A DNA stretch of 64,000 bases from Cinnamomum chago (taxonomy: Eukaryota > Streptophyta > Magnoliopsida > Laurales > Lauraceae): NCBI GenBank assembly GCA_038049695.1, contig CP142460.1:38063501-38127500 (forward strand), given 5' to 3'. Below the pieces are notes generated by a model. It was not told the origin of the DNA. It saw only the letters and a program-made list of their open reading frames with translations, and searched no databases. The position numbers were made by a program, and so were the translations under genes. Of the stretch, positions 10,709-23,067 are shown one piece after another (position 1 is the stretch's first letter; each line of letters begins with the position of its first letter).

Positions 10709-12919
10709 TGTTAGGAATTTTCTAGATTGCAATTTGATGGATGCATTATCATTCAAAGCATCATTTGATTTACACACTTGCATTGGTTTTAAATAAACTT
10801 GAAATCTTGTTTTATTCATGCATTGCTTTTAAGATTTGTAATAGTATTGATTTATGCATGATTTGTTTTTTCATCTTGGATGCATTTGATTTAGAAAAGA
10901 GTTTTCAAGAAATCAAGCAAGCCTTTGTTTTAAAAGTTTTGAATCTTTTTAGGCTTTTTATGTCATGTTTTAAAAACCATTAGAATCTTTAAAACATGTT
11001 TTCCAAGCTTGATTTAGTGGCCAAAAGGTCCCCCAAAGAAATAACTTTGAAATGACAAAAGTTGGATTTTTTGTCAAAAGGGGGGTTGTCCCGGCAGTGT
11101 CGTCGGTCGACCGAGAGGCAGGTCTCGGTCGACCGAGACAACTGCAGGCAAAAATTGCCTGGGAGCACCAACGGTCAGAAATATGACCGTTGTGTGTTCT
11201 CGGTCGACCGAGGCCTGTTTCTCGGTCGACCGAGAACTAGCCGTTGGCCACTTTTCCCTATAAATATGAGTTCTTTCCCTTGCCAAAAGTTGGGAATTTT
11301 TAACCCCTCCTTGAGAGGATTTGAGGCATATCAAAAGGGAAAAGAACCAAGGGATGAAGGGGAAGATTAGGAAAGCTAAAGCTTGGATTAATGAAGTTAA
11401 ACCACCAAGTAGGCTCTTCCTTTCTTAATCATATGTTTTCATGCTTTGTTTTATTTTTGGTAAATCATTTCTAGCATGATAAACTATGTTTGTGTTGTGT
11501 CCTTAACATGTTTTATGTTTTGAGTTGATTTATTATTTTGGATACAACACCATGTGATTCAATTTAAGTAGTACTTAACTTTGGTAAATCTAAGTAGATC
11601 ATGTTAATGAAAAACCTTTGAAATCATATGTAACATGATCCATATACTTGGTTGAATCTTTGGTTGTTGTTTTTCCTTCATGAGAAAATCACTTTCAAAA
11701 CTATCTTATGTTTTGGACTCAACCTCTTTACAAATCATATGTTTTCATGTTTTGCTTTATCATTGGTAAATCTTAGTAACATGTTAATCTATGATTTGTT
11801 GTATCCTTAGCATATTCTATATTTTGAATAGATCTATTGTTTTGGATACATCACCATTGATTCATCAAAGTAGTACTTAACTTTGGAAAATCTAAGTAGA
11901 TCATGTTAATGAAATATGTAACATGATTCATATACTTTGTTGAATCTTTGGGTGTTGTTTTTCCATCATAAGAAAATCTTTTTCAAATGTATCTTATGTT
12001 TTGGATTCAACATGTTTACAAATCATATGTGTATTATTGTTTTAATGTTTCACAACTTGCTTCACTTTGATAGGTAAATCATTTTCAAGTTGTATTTATA
12101 ATTACATATGATTTGTCCCCTAATTTCAATCAAATCAATTTTTATGTTTTGAGCTTCATTGATGATTTGATTGACATCCCTATGCATCACATGTTTAGAG
12201 CTAATCCATTTCATACAACTTGTGTAACTTTGATATCATTAACAAGTTGTTACTTTTAACATGTGATTGCATTGCTTCCTCAATCATAAATGTTTTTGAG
12301 CTAAAACTTTCAAAAGCCTTAGGCTTACATTTATGAACTTTCATTTTCAAAATGATTGAGGATCACACACACACACTTCATTTGTTTTCATCTTTGCATT
12401 CATAGTGTGAGTGTGTATTTGTATTTCACTTCCATATCCGCCTATTATAAGAGGCATTGTAATGAGCTTAATAGAATCTCCATCAAGTGTATTAAAGACA
12501 CTATCTTAGTGAGATAACCAACCTTGTGGTTGAAGAGGTTATTGCTTAGCCTATAAAAGCATAATGGATAGGTTGATGTTAAGCCTTGAAAAACATCAAT
12601 GTAAGGTTATTGCTTAGCCTTGGAAAGCATATTGTAAAGGTTATTGCTTAGCCTATTGAAAAGCATAAATAGTGGAAATCCGGTGGGGTGTTGGATCACA
12701 AGCCGGTAGTGGATGTAGGCATTGAGGCCGAACCACTATAAATCCTTGTGTGATGGTGCTTGCTTTGTGGTGATTGTTTATATTAGCTTCCGCATATTGT
12801 TTGATAATCATCACTTGTGACTAGTTGGTTTTAAAGAAGTTAAAATTGTTAAAATTGGTCATAATTGGAGCTCACCCTATTCACCCCCCCTCTAGGGTTC
12901 GGATCCCCATGGACTTACA
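10709..12919 (+). mobile_element. Family A LTR, copy 3 (right end)
   Basis: The 2211-bp LTR ends ...GGACTTACA at 12919 and is followed at once by the ATAAC duplication and Harbinger coding sequence instead of a PBS. This fixes the right end of the array. Confidence 0.9.
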
Positions 12920-12924
12920 ATAAC
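12920..12924. repeat. Target site duplication ATAAC, right
   Basis: Perfect partner of 85-89. Removing the array and one copy rejoins the Harbinger transposase in a single frame across the junction. Confidence 0.93.
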
Positions 12925-13627
12925 ATTCTGTGACAATCCTCCCTTCCTATTTCGAAAACGCCTTGATCTTCAAGTCTAACCCATGCTAGGATATGTGTAC
13001 CATCTATTGCTCCGACACAATCCTATAAACAAGTACAACATGTATCATCATATGGCATATAGTTTTTTGCAATTCATTATCATAAAACATTTACCTTGAA
13101 AGATGGATAGAACAAATGGTTATTTGCTATCTCAGGTGGACACTCCCCTTCGAATTGCTTCACATAATATGGCACGAGTTTTACAATTCCATCCAGTGTC
13201 AAGTTAAAGTATCGGCTGATTGTTTCTCCTGAATGTTGAAACAAGTTCTGCATTACGCGATTTCTTCGGCTATGACCGACAGTGAATAAAAATATTGCCA
13301 ATTGCTTTTCTACTTTTCCACTGACATTGCACGAGAATCTCTTAAATGCCCCTTGCGCTTTAGCTCATTGACAAATAGTACAAAACAACCACTACTCATT
13401 CTGAATATATCAAGACATTTACGAGGGTGTCCAGTCAAGATCTCATTGAGATATGCCCTTCCACTTTGTGCATATTCATGAACTTTATCTTTGGTTAGAT
13501 ATTGGTAATGATACCATAAAAGACATGTTGACGTAACAACTCTAGTTAATAGCAACAGAAGATCCTGTCTATCCATGCTGCTGGTGAAGATGGATATAAC
13601 CAATTGAAATAAGTCATGACATTCCAT
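12925..13627 (-). pseudogene. PIF/Harbinger transposase, N-terminal and first catalytic region (broken)
   Basis: The minus-strand reading gives RDSRAMSVEK, then QLAIFLFTVGHSRRNR and FQHSGETISRYF, then DCVGAIDGTH after an intron, then RNRKGG and SQNVM. This is the order found in PIF/Harbinger (HARBI1-type) transposases; GAIDGTH holds the first catalytic Asp. A 72-bp intron (13023-13094) has GTAAAT and TATAG borders and joins FK to DCVGAID. Two lesions are visible: an imperfect 8-bp duplication near 13310 that puts a stop after VEK, and a one-base deletion near 12965 between VRLEDQ and RFRNRKG. The gene continues at 1-89 past the family A insertion. It would have acted with the ORF1 protein at 13820-28005. 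Confidence 0.85.
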
Positions 13628-13688
13628 AAAGTTGAATAAAAGTGTTCATGACATTCCAACAATAAAAAGACATAAAGTGTTAATAGAG

Positions 13689-13730
13689 TTATACATGATA
13701 AAAAAAAAGAAAAAAAAAAAAGAAAGAAAG
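13689..13730. repeat. A/G-rich simple repeat
   Basis: An A-rich run with scattered G between the Harbinger transposase and ORF1. The open frame at 13546-13809 across it is low-complexity and not a gene. Confidence 0.6.
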
Positions 13731-13819
13731 CATGTATGAGTCCAACAAACCAACTATGACCAGCAATTAGAAGTCCAAGATAATAACCCAAAACACCAGT
13801 GTTATACATGTTAAGGAAG

Positions 13820-14283
13820 TTAGTTGTTAGGGGTAAGTATAAAGAGCTTGCAATATTCGTAATCTAAGGCTAGAAACTGCGACACCTTCTCTTCATTTTC
13901 TAGTTGTTGAAACGCCCTTAACTTCATTACTAGCTCTAGATCAAGGGGTAGTATTGCTTCCCACACCTTCTTCATTCGTTCTTGAGATGTATTCCTTGCC
14001 ATTATGTGTATCGCATCTGCCATGTTTTGAACAACTGCCACCATTGCATCCCCTGCGCTTTGGCGCCTTGTTGTTTGACGGGAGGAGCCTCCAGGGGCGG
14101 CACTACGCCCCCTATCTGTAGAGATGTGCTCATCCCCAACCTCCTCAGTGTTTGGGGTGGCATCATCGTCATCATTCGGGTCATGTCCATCCAAGGCATC
14201 GTTATGTATGGAAGGTGGTGATTGAGTACTATCATTTGCAACTAATTCATCTCGACCATCGGAAATTGAGTCGCCAAATATTT
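13820..14283 (-). pseudogene. PIF/Harbinger ORF1 (Myb/SANT-like), C-terminal exon part
   Basis: This minus-strand frame joins exactly to 27518-27578 once family B (14284-27512) and one TATTT are removed. The joined frame reads CEIFG from the far piece, then GDSISDGRDELVAND and an acidic DPNDDDD stretch, ending FILTPNN before a stop at 13820-13822. Harbinger ORF1 proteins have an N-terminal Myb/SANT-like DNA-binding domain and a variable C-terminal region that helps the transposase bind element ends. I see no internal stop or frameshift here, so the family B insertion is the only visible lesion in this part. Confidence 0.8.
14279..14283. repeat. Target site duplication TATTT, left (family B)
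   Basis: TATTT precedes the TGTGAGACCCC start of family B and recurs at 27513-27517 right after its ...GCGTGACA end. Confidence 0.93.
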
Positions 14284-15654
14284 TGTGAGACCCCGACCCC
14301 TAATTTCCTAGATTAGCCTTGTTTTATTTGTGGATTAGTTTCTCTAACTGAGATTAGTGTTTGTTTGGTTGAATTTGTGAGCTAGAATGATTTTTCACTA
14401 GTTTTGGGGAGTTTTGAGAGCCAGTGAACCTAGACAGTGACCGTATGGTCCTACTTGTTTTGCATGAACAGCTTGGAGAGGTTCTTCGTGATTCCCAAAA
14501 ATTCCCATTTTGGCTCCATTTGACTTATCTCGTTAATCTCTACAACTTTCGTGGTGATCCCGTCTCCGTTCGAGACCCCGAAACCTGACTTTTCCGAGGG
14601 CAAAACAATCTTTCTACACCAAGTCTGGACCCAAACTTCAAGATCTCAGAAACATGCCAAAATTATACTTTTTGAAAACTAGATTTTATGAGAAACATTT
14701 TTTTCTTCTTCGTAGAGTCCATCCGAGACCCAGAAAGCCCAGTTTTAGCCCTTATTAGTTGTGGGCCCCACTTGAACCTTTAAATAATGGCCAAAACCCA
14801 TGTTTTCTTCTTCACTCTTGCCCTCCACGAGATGGAGCACGCCCAGCCCTGCAACAGCAGCTCCCTTCCCTTCTTTTTCTCACTTTGTTGCTTCCAAACT
14901 CAAGATCTATGCTACCAATCACCAAAAGAAGCTTGCCATTGCATTCTCCTCCATCTCTTCTCGCTTTAGACACCATTTTCGTGGGAAACCATGAATGGCA
15001 GCCACCCTCATTTAGTTATTCCTTGCTGGTTGGACCACGTATAGGTATGCAATCACTTTCACTCTTCCATTTTATGTAATAGCATCCCCTTAAGCTCTAT
15101 TTCCTAGTTTGATTTGAACCCATTCCTTGTCTTTCTCGATTTGCCATTTTAGGGTTTGTAATGGTTTATTTTGGGGGTTTTTGTATAGCTTGGAGGTCTT
15201 TGGCTTGGGAGTGTGATTAGGAGCTTGATTTGCTAACTTAGACCCAAGGCAAGTGGATGAATGGATTGTTTTGATTATTGATATGTTTTGTGAGAAAAAC
15301 TTGATTTCATTCATGGTTTTGATGGTTTTAATACTTGTCTTTTGCTATGACTAATATTGATTTCGAAATGTACTTATTGATGAGTCTATTTCTCTCTTGT
15401 TCAAATCTTGGAAATGCATATATTATGTTGTCAAAGTTGCAAATGGTTTTCATATAAGATGGGTTTTTCTCTCTTGGGATAGAATGTGAATGGAAAGGAA
15501 GTGAAAGGAGAAATGTGAAATGATGAGAATGGAAGTGTTGAATGATGAATTGGAGGAACTTTTGAGTTCATTTTATTGCAGGAAATGAATGAGAAGTAAG
15601 GAGAGTGGTTTTGAGGAGGAAAAGAGCTCAAATCTGAACACAATGGGAGTTTCC

Positions 15655-15960
15655 CGCACCTAGTGGTCAGCGGACGGTCACCTGTCGGCTAGCCGTCTGG
15701 TGACTGGCGGTTAACCGTCAGATAACCGAACCGTCGCGATTACAATTCCAGAGAGCATTCTTGTCTTCCTAAAGACGCGGTCAGCCTCACGGTTAGCCAG
15801 CGGCTAACCGCCGAACCCATCGACGGCTTATCGCCAGCTAACCGAACTTATTCACGGTTACAATTCCAGTAAGCTGCATTCTGTCAGAGCAACAGCGGTC
15901 AGCCAGCGGCTAATCGCCGAACCAATCGGCAGCTGATCGCCAGTTAACCGTTAGGTGACC
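15655..15960. repeat. Palindrome cassette of family B (CGGCTAGCCG / CGGTTAACCG type)
   Basis: Perfect palindromes CGGCTAGCCG (15686-15695) and CGGTTAACCG (15708-15717) sit among many imperfect CGGCTAACCG and CGGTTAGCC words over about 300 bp. The start is marked by TTTCCCGCACCT near 15650. In the solo copies at 41954 and 51007 the equivalent place holds CCGATCGATCGG instead. Confidence 0.8.
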
Positions 15961-16944
15961 GAAATTACCCAGGAAAAATTGAAATGAAGAGAAATGGAAG
16001 GGGTTTTTGTCCCAATCATTTGTGAACCCTTTTAGAGAATGATGGGGACTGTTCACCTGGAGATGTGTATGAAGTCCGTTTGAGAAAGAAACCACATCAC
16101 GAAGATTCATTGAATGTTTTGAAATTATCAAGGTGTATAAGGAGCCCTGAATGTCTCCAAACTCAAGGAGTACCAAGTTGTTATTAAATCGACATACGGG
16201 ACCCCTACTCACCTTAAACAAATATTGAACCCAGTACTTGCCCGAAACTTCAAAAGTTTAATTGTATCCTCTTGTTTCCTGAGATTTAAACTACATGACT
16301 TGTTGTTCCCAAAAGCATTGAAATTGTACTTTGTAATACTTGCTAGCCCTAAGTGCATTGCCTGACATGAAATGGAAGTTGTGCCTTTGAGCACCCCCGC
16401 CTTGCCCATTCATTTATTGCACTTGATGTATTTTTATACATATCTTGATTTCGGTTATTTAACCTATGAGTCGGCACCACTAAGCTTGGATAACCCTGTT
16501 GGTCTGATCCACCGACTTGGAGATCCCCCTCTTGTCCTGCCAGCTGCAGTTTGGATCCCGATACCCGGTTATTACCGTGGTCTTGTCCCGATACTCTGGA
16601 TTGCTACCGTGGTTCCCGATGCCCGGCTCACTACCGTGGTCATGTCCCATATATTATATGTATGTGTATATATATTTCGTTGTTTCTCCTCACCTCGTGT
16701 GACTGAGATCAACGCCTTGATATTGCTTTGTCACTTCGGTGATAGAGGACTTAGCTTCGTGTGGTTTCCATCTTGCTAGTTCCCGATTCCTTGGATACCT
16801 TACATGTTTTATATTGCTTATATGTTTTCCAGTAAATGATTCATTTCTTTATGAAAGTTATTGTTTAAACAGGTTTTAATGTTTTACAAGGTAAATTCAA
16901 TTATTGTTATATTGTTTCTCGTTCCTTGGTACATTTATATGCAT

Positions 16945-17175
16945 TAAATGAATACCCGGTTTGTCGAATATCCATGTTTTTACATATGTTTTAAATGAAC
17001 ACTTGTTTTGCCAGATCTCTATTCTTACACATGTTTTAAAGGAACACTCGATTGTCAAATATCTTTGCTTTTATAGATGATGTAAATGAACATATGTTTT
17101 GTTAGATCTCCATGTTTTACTCATGCTTTAAATGAATACATGTTTTGTCAGAGATCCATAATTTTCCACCCGTTT
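16945..17175 (+). repeat. 46-bp tandem array in the family B LTR, about 5 units
   Basis: Units run AAATGAACAC-x-TGTTTTG-x-CAGATCTC-x-AT... and end near ATGTTTT, starting at about 16945, 16993, 17037, 17083 and 17129. Other family B LTRs have different numbers of units. Confidence 0.8.
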
Positions 17176-17793
17176 TAATTATATGTAGCCTTTGATCAAA
17201 TAGTATGAATTATCACATGTTTTATTTTTCAGCACATTTATTATCTTTTCACCGAGCTGCCAGACCGTCGTGTCTGACCCACTATTTTGGTATCCAGGTT
17301 CAGACTTCTCCGCCCTGAGCTGAGTGCTTTTGTTGGCTGTGGAGCCATGATTTGCACGTTGTTTTGTCGGCTATGTCATATAGACATTCAGCTTGACATC
17401 GGAGTTGCATCACATATGGGTAGTGGTTATTAGCTTGTCATTGTATGGCTTATATTAGCCTTTTCTTGGGATTCTTAATTAATGCACATTGATAATTTGT
17501 AATTCGAACATATATGGGAATGTAATATCCTGTTACTGTCAGCTTTGTACTTGGTTGTGATGGTTTATGCAGTCTGATATGATTCTTGATATAATAGCTA
17601 TATGCTAGCGGTTGAGTGCGACACAGAATCCGATGGCCACGGACTCCGAGTCGCAACGCCATGAAAGCTTCCGCAAAATATTTAGAGTGTCTTGGAATGT
17701 GTTGTCTTCACACACGCGGATCTTGGGAGAAAAGTATAATTATCCTTAATCCCATTCGCGCCCCCAAGGTTCTGGTTTGGGGGCGTGACAGAC

Positions 17794-17805
17794 TGGTATC
17801 AGAGC
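17794..17805 (+). other. Primer-binding site of family B
   Basis: TGGTATCAGAGC, three bases after the LTR end, complementary to the initiator tRNA-Met 3' end. Confidence 0.9.
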
Positions 17806-17853
17806 AGGCAGATTTCTAGGAAATAAAATACTCTAGGAACCTTAAGACGTGTT

Positions 17854-20800
17854 GTTGTGACCCCGGACCGGGCCCACGGGACTGATCCGGGATCGGGACT
17901 AATGTGATGAGTGTACACATTTATTTAATTTCCCATAGTGTCCGCGGTGAGGATATCACAGCCATATATGAACATTTCTTTTAAGTGCGGAAGCGTGTAG
18001 CAAATCAAATGTTCAAACCATCTCTAGTCATAAAGACAATATCACATGTATAAATACCGTATTAGAACAAGCAATGATCATTAGCATATTTCCCAAAAGT
18101 AAGTTAAAGTTTACACAAAAGATCATTTAATTACATTCTCAAAACTGGAGGCCAACAAAGGCCAATACATCTCAAATTAATAACCTAAAAGAATGGTTAA
18201 ACAGTTTCCCAAAATGTTACGTCTCTCGTAGCAACTAAATGTCTAAATGACATCATCAGCATGCCACTCAACTAGGCGTTGCGGTTCACTGACCGCATCC
18301 TCAAGCTCCGCCTCGGGATAGACAATGTCTGGACCTGAGTACCAATGAGTGAGTCAAACACGACGGTTTGACAAACGGGTGAAAAGACATAACTATAAAA
18401 CATAACAAATACATTTACCTTTAAAATCATTTAAACCTGTTCAATCAGTAAGTTTGTAAAAGAAACGATTCATTTATTGAAAACATACGTGCAGTATAAA
18501 ACATGTATGGGAATCCAAGGAATTCGGGAAACAAGCAAGATGGCAACCACACATAGCTAAGTCCTCTATCACCAAAGTGACAGAGCACGATCAAGGCGTT
18601 GACCTCAGTCACCGTAGTGAGGAGGTACAACGAAATATACATATACATATATATACATATACATATATATACATATACATATATATACATATACATATAA
18701 TATACTATACATGACCACGATAGTGAGCTTGGCATTGAGAACCACAATAGTAATCTGCAGCATCGGGACAAGACCACGGTAAAAAAACCGGGTAGCGGGA
18801 TCCAAACTGCAGTTGGCGGGATAAAAGGGAGATCTCCAAATCAGTGGATCAGACTAACAAGGTTATCCAAGCTTAGTGGTGCGACTCATAGGTCAAATAA
18901 CAAATCGAGACATGTGCAAGTAAATAAACGGGCGGGGTAAGAATGCTCAAAGGCATAACTGTCATTTTATGTCGGGCAATGCATTTCGGGACAAGTAACT
19001 CTTACTAGTGTAACTTCAATCCTTTCGGGAAAACAAGTCATGTAATGTAAGTCTCGGGAATAAGGAAATACAATGAACTAGTACAATTTCGGGTAAAATA
19101 GAGATTTCAAGATTTGTTTAAGGTGAATAGGGGTCCCGTATGTCGATTGTAATAATGACTTGGTACTCCTTGAGTTTGAAGACATTCCGGGCTCCTTATA
19201 CACTTTAGGGTTTTCAAAACTTCAATGATTATTTGTGATGTGATTTCTTTCTCGAACGAGCTCCAAACATATCTCCAAATGAACAGTCGCCATCATTCTA
19301 AAAAAGGGTGCACAAATGAATGGGACGGAAATCCTCTTCATTTCTCTCCATTTCCATGTTTCTGGGCAATTTCGGTCACCTGGCGGTCAGTCGCCGATAG
19401 GTTCGGCGGTTAGCCGCTGGATGACTGCGGTTGGTCTGACAGAATGCAGCTTACTGGAAAAGTAACCGCCATGGTGCGGTAATCTAGCGGTTACTCGTCG
19501 CTGAGTTAGGCGGTTAGCCGTTGGCTAACCGTGAGGCTGACCATTGGCTCAGGGGAGAGAGATGCTCTTTGGAAAAGTAACCCCAAGGTTCGGTCAGCTG
19601 GTGATTAGCCGCCTGTCACCAGCCGGCTAGCCGACATGTGACTGTTGGCTAACCGCCAGGTGCGGGAAAAACCCCATTGTGTTCAGATTTGAGCCGCTTT
19701 CTCCCTTAAACCATTCTCACCTCATCTCCCCCTACATTCCTGCAATAAAATGAGTCCAAGACTCCTCCAATTCATCATTCAACACTTCCACTCTTTCATT
19801 TTACATTTCTCCCTTCACTTCCCTTCCATTCTCAATCAATCACAAAAGAGGAGAAATCCACCAAATCACAAGCATTCATTTAAGTCACTTGAAAGCATTA
19901 AATGATAGGCCATAATTGCTAGCATTTATAAGGATTAGACAAGCTAACAAGATTCATTATGAACATTTATTTCAAATCAATGCAACTCAATAAAAGCATG
20001 AAAGAAATAATGAAATCATTAATACTTCTCACGAAAATCATTCAAAACTCAAAACATCAATTTATCCACTTGCCTTGGGTCTCTAATAAAGCAAATCAAG
20101 CTACTAACCAAGCTCTCTCTCAAGAATCCTACAAGCACAAATAAAACCCCCAAAAACAAACCCTAAAATGGGTCAAACCATGAAATAGAAGGAGAGAACT
20201 CTCAATAAAGGAGATGGGGCTTCTCTAGGATTAGAAGAATACAAATCTAAAAGATGGAGATGATCACTTACTTGTAAGGTCCTCTAGTGGCAAAAGTAAG
20301 TTCAATGAAGATCTTGGAATGGGAGGTTTTCTCTCAAAATGACATTAATGGGTAGTCTTCAAGATAAGGAAGAGAATGGTGAAGTCCATTTTGATGTTAG
20401 TGCAAGTTTGGTAGGAGATTGAGATGAAGAGAGCAAGAAGAAGAAGGAAAAAGTTGCAAGAAAATCCTAGGCTAAAGCTTGTGCTGGAAAAAGGGAAATG
20501 GAAGATGGGTTCTCCTTATATAAGCAATGGGAATGGGTCCCACCACTTAAGAAACTCTTTGGGCTGAAATCATGTCTTTCAGGATCTCGAATGAATTCAA
20601 CGAAGAAAGAAGAAATGATCGCTGAAATATCTAGTTTCCAAAAAGTATATGTTTCGTGAGTTTCGAGGATATCAAGTTTTGGGTACAGATTTAGTGTAAA
20701 AAGACTGTTTTGCCCTCAAGGCTAGGAAATCGGGTTTCAGGGTCTCGAATGGGGACGGGATCAACATGAAAGTTGTCAGGATTAACGAGACAAATGAAAC

Positions 20801-21026
20801 GGGATAAAAACACAATTCAAAACAATTCCGAAAAATCCCCTAAGTAAACGCAAAGTCATTAAAAGAACCCCCAAAGGGCCCCACTAATCACAAAGGACTT
20901 AAAACTCCCCAAAACTATTTCAAAAGGTATTCCAAACCCAACTTAGTCAAAGACTACTATTCACGCTTAAGACTAACACACGACTTAGTTAACACTAATC
21001 GGGTTCACTCGGGTCGGGGTCTTACA
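17854..21026 (-). mobile_element. Solo LTR related to family B, minus strand
   Basis: Perfect CGTGT duplications lie at 17849-17853 and 21027-21031. The ends are TGTTGTGACCCCGG on the plus-strand left and GGGGTCTTACA on the right, that is TGTAAGACCCC...CA on the minus strand. Most of it (18280-21026) resembles the reverse complement of the family B LTR but is clearly diverged, and it lacks the 46-bp array. A palindrome cassette is present near 19380-19660, including a perfect CGGCTAGCCG at 19624-19633. It inserted 48 bp after the end of the family B PBS. A TA-rich microsatellite (ATATACATATAC) lies at about 18637-18702. Confidence 0.9.
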
Positions 21027-21031
21027 CGTGT

Positions 21032-23067
21032 GGTGAGGACTCGTTTTCTTTTGTCTAGTTATTGTTTCTGTGAGTTCGGGTTTGTTTTCTTCTAGTGGGG
21101 GAGACTATCTTTGTCTCCTTTTCTTATCTTTGTTGCTAGGGAATTTGGGGGACGAAATTCTTTTCTAGTGGGGGAGAATTTAATGTCTCCGCACCCACAT
21201 ATAATACATTTTCCTTGTTTTCGCGCCAGAGAGTCGGAGTTTTGTGGACTTAGCATGTGTTTCTCGAAGGGCTTTGGCAGAATTTTCAGCTTTTCGAGGT
21301 CACAGATAGAGCTAGAGAAGGAGTTTGCGAGCAATTGTTAGTCAGCAAGGAATATGAACGGCATATCGAGATCCAATTACAATTGAACGTGGACTGTCAA
21401 AGGGTGTATTAGGCAAGTAAGTGTGGATTTTTGGATAAACTTGGATTATTTTCCTAAGTCAGAAGATTCCATAAGCTAAATAAGTGGTGGACTTTATGAG
21501 GTTTGAGGTGATTTTTAGTGGTACAGCTCCAAGAAGATGTGAAAGTTAGAAATTTCTCGGATATTGATGAACTTTTGTCGGATAAATGCTAGATGATTTT
21601 TAACAATTGTAGCTATGATAGTGAAGTCGACTCAGCAGGGTGTGTCAGTGGATAGTTAAAAGCATAGGAAATTAGTTTTCAGTAGCAGTGTAGAGAGTTG
21701 TATGTGGAATTGATTGTTACTTGATCACATGATAGAGAAGATTTTATGGATTTTACCGACTTGTAGAACATCAGCTTGGGCAGAGTACAGGTACGAGCAG
21801 GAGAATCATCACCTATGGACAATGACAGTTGAAAGATCCAGAGAAGAATGAATTTGATAGAAGCACACCCCATGAAGTTTGGACATGTGGAGTAGCATGA
21901 CAGTTAAAGTGTTAGCAGGTCTAGTCAGAGTTGGAAACCTATAGAGTTGTGAACCTTGTGTTTTCAGAGCAGATAGAGTTGGGTGAAGTGTTCAAAGGAC
22001 CGTTCAAACATTTGATTGAATCAACTTGGCATGCGAAGAAGTGATAGATTTCCAAGTCATTCACCTCGAAGATTGTGCATTGGCATGAGACCTAATTTTG
22101 ACAACTTTGACAGAGATGACAGAAGAGTACCGAGGACTGGACAACATTGCCTAAAGTAAGAGACATCTGGTAGTACTCAGCGTCACCAATTTTCCGAAGC
22201 CAAGGGCAGATAGAAGGACTAGGCAATATTTCAAAAAAAAAAAAAAAAAAAACTCCAAGGAGATGTTAAGAGTTAGAGATTTCTGGAATTCGATGAGCTT
22301 TGTCAGAGAGCTATTCGGGAATTTTCAACAAGTGCAACCATGTGGTGAAGTAGACCCAGCAAGATACGAAGCATTGGAAGTCAGATTTCAGCAGTTGACT
22401 ACAGAAAGGATCTATACTTAAACGCCTGATAACGAAGATTTTTGGTAGGTTTGATCAACATGAGAAACATTGAATTACAACGCACAGATACATGGAGCAG
22501 GAAGTCAATTATTTTGGTATTATTGGGGGAAGCAAACTTAGCAAAACAGTTGCACGAGTGAGTGTAGTGCTTCAAATGCTGAAGAATGGTGAAGGGACAA
22601 GAATGATAGTGTCAGAGATCGATTGTTGTGCAGTGGATTAAGAGCAACGAACAGAAAGAGTTAGAGCTAGAGAGAGTTCACATTGAAGATTGTCCATTTG
22701 ATACAAGACCCTAGCTTCGATAGTTGTGATGAAGTCGACATAATTGTTCCAAGAATCTTCTGTATCAAGTGGCTAGAAGCGAGAGACTTGGCGGAACTTA
22801 GAAGGAGTCAGAGATGGCAAAATTCTTGAGCAGTCAGGACGACAGAGCAGTAATGGATTCCAGCCAGTGGTGGAATGTCTGACGACTGTTGATAGGTGAC
22901 CGAAGAGTTCTACAACGAGGATGACCTAGTGAGTCCAGATGCTTTCGAGAGGACCGATTGGAGCAGTTGTTTGAGGTTTTGTTTTCGAAGTGTGGGATTA
23001 ACGTCCCCACTTGTTTTTGGGCTTGTTTAGTTCATTTGGAGGACCAAATGTTCTAAGGGGGGGAGGA
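21032..23067 (+). mobile_element. Remaining internal region of family B
   Basis: This is about 2 kb with no recognisable protein. Near 21100-21190 there are repeated AGTGGGGGAGA phrases. From about 21526 to 22960 the sequence consists of two diverged copies of a roughly 0.65-kb unit: each starts CTCCAAG-x-AGATGT and later has GAAGATTGT-x-CATT and AAGTCGAC-like words. The copies are split by an A-run (22227-22250). It ends with the PPT AAGGGGGGGAGGA (23055-23067). Confidence 0.75.

Larger units (their letters stand above)
90..12919 (+). mobile_element. Family A tandem LTR retroelement array (LTR-int-LTR-int-LTR)
   Basis: Three LTRs of 2211 bp (90-2300, 5400-7610, 10709-12919) alternate with two internal regions (2301-5399, 7611-10708). 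LTRs begin TGTTAGG and end TTACA. Each internal starts two bases after the LTR with a TGGTATCAGAG primer-binding site and ends with an AAAGGGGGAGAT polypurine tract. No gag or pol is recognisable in any frame, so this is a non-autonomous, LARD-like element. The repeated purine tracts before the 3' LTR and the CG-rich palindromes in the LTR resemble Sirevirus-type copia elements; that assignment is inference. The copies are almost identical: the only difference I noted is a T-run of 13 versus 12 near 2762 and 8072. The array is therefore recent, or an assembly duplication. Confidence 0.9.
14284..17790 (+). mobile_element. Family B 5' LTR
   Basis: A 3507-bp LTR, TG...CA. It contains a possible promoter (TTTAAATAATGG near 14776), a palindrome-rich cassette (15655-15960), a 46-bp tandem array (16945-17175) and, near 16455-16640, repeated TACCGTGGT and CCCGATAC-type phrases. 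Open frames at 14759-15079, 15910-16221 and 16372-16779 lie in the LTR, recur in its other copy where not deleted, and are not considered genes. Confidence 0.88.

Noticed and set aside
16372..16779. 135-codon frame, repeated at 26095-26502, as a conserved gene
   Set aside because: Both copies lie in the two LTRs of family B, and the repeated CCCGATAC/TACCGTGGT phrases recur in solo LTRs with broken frames.
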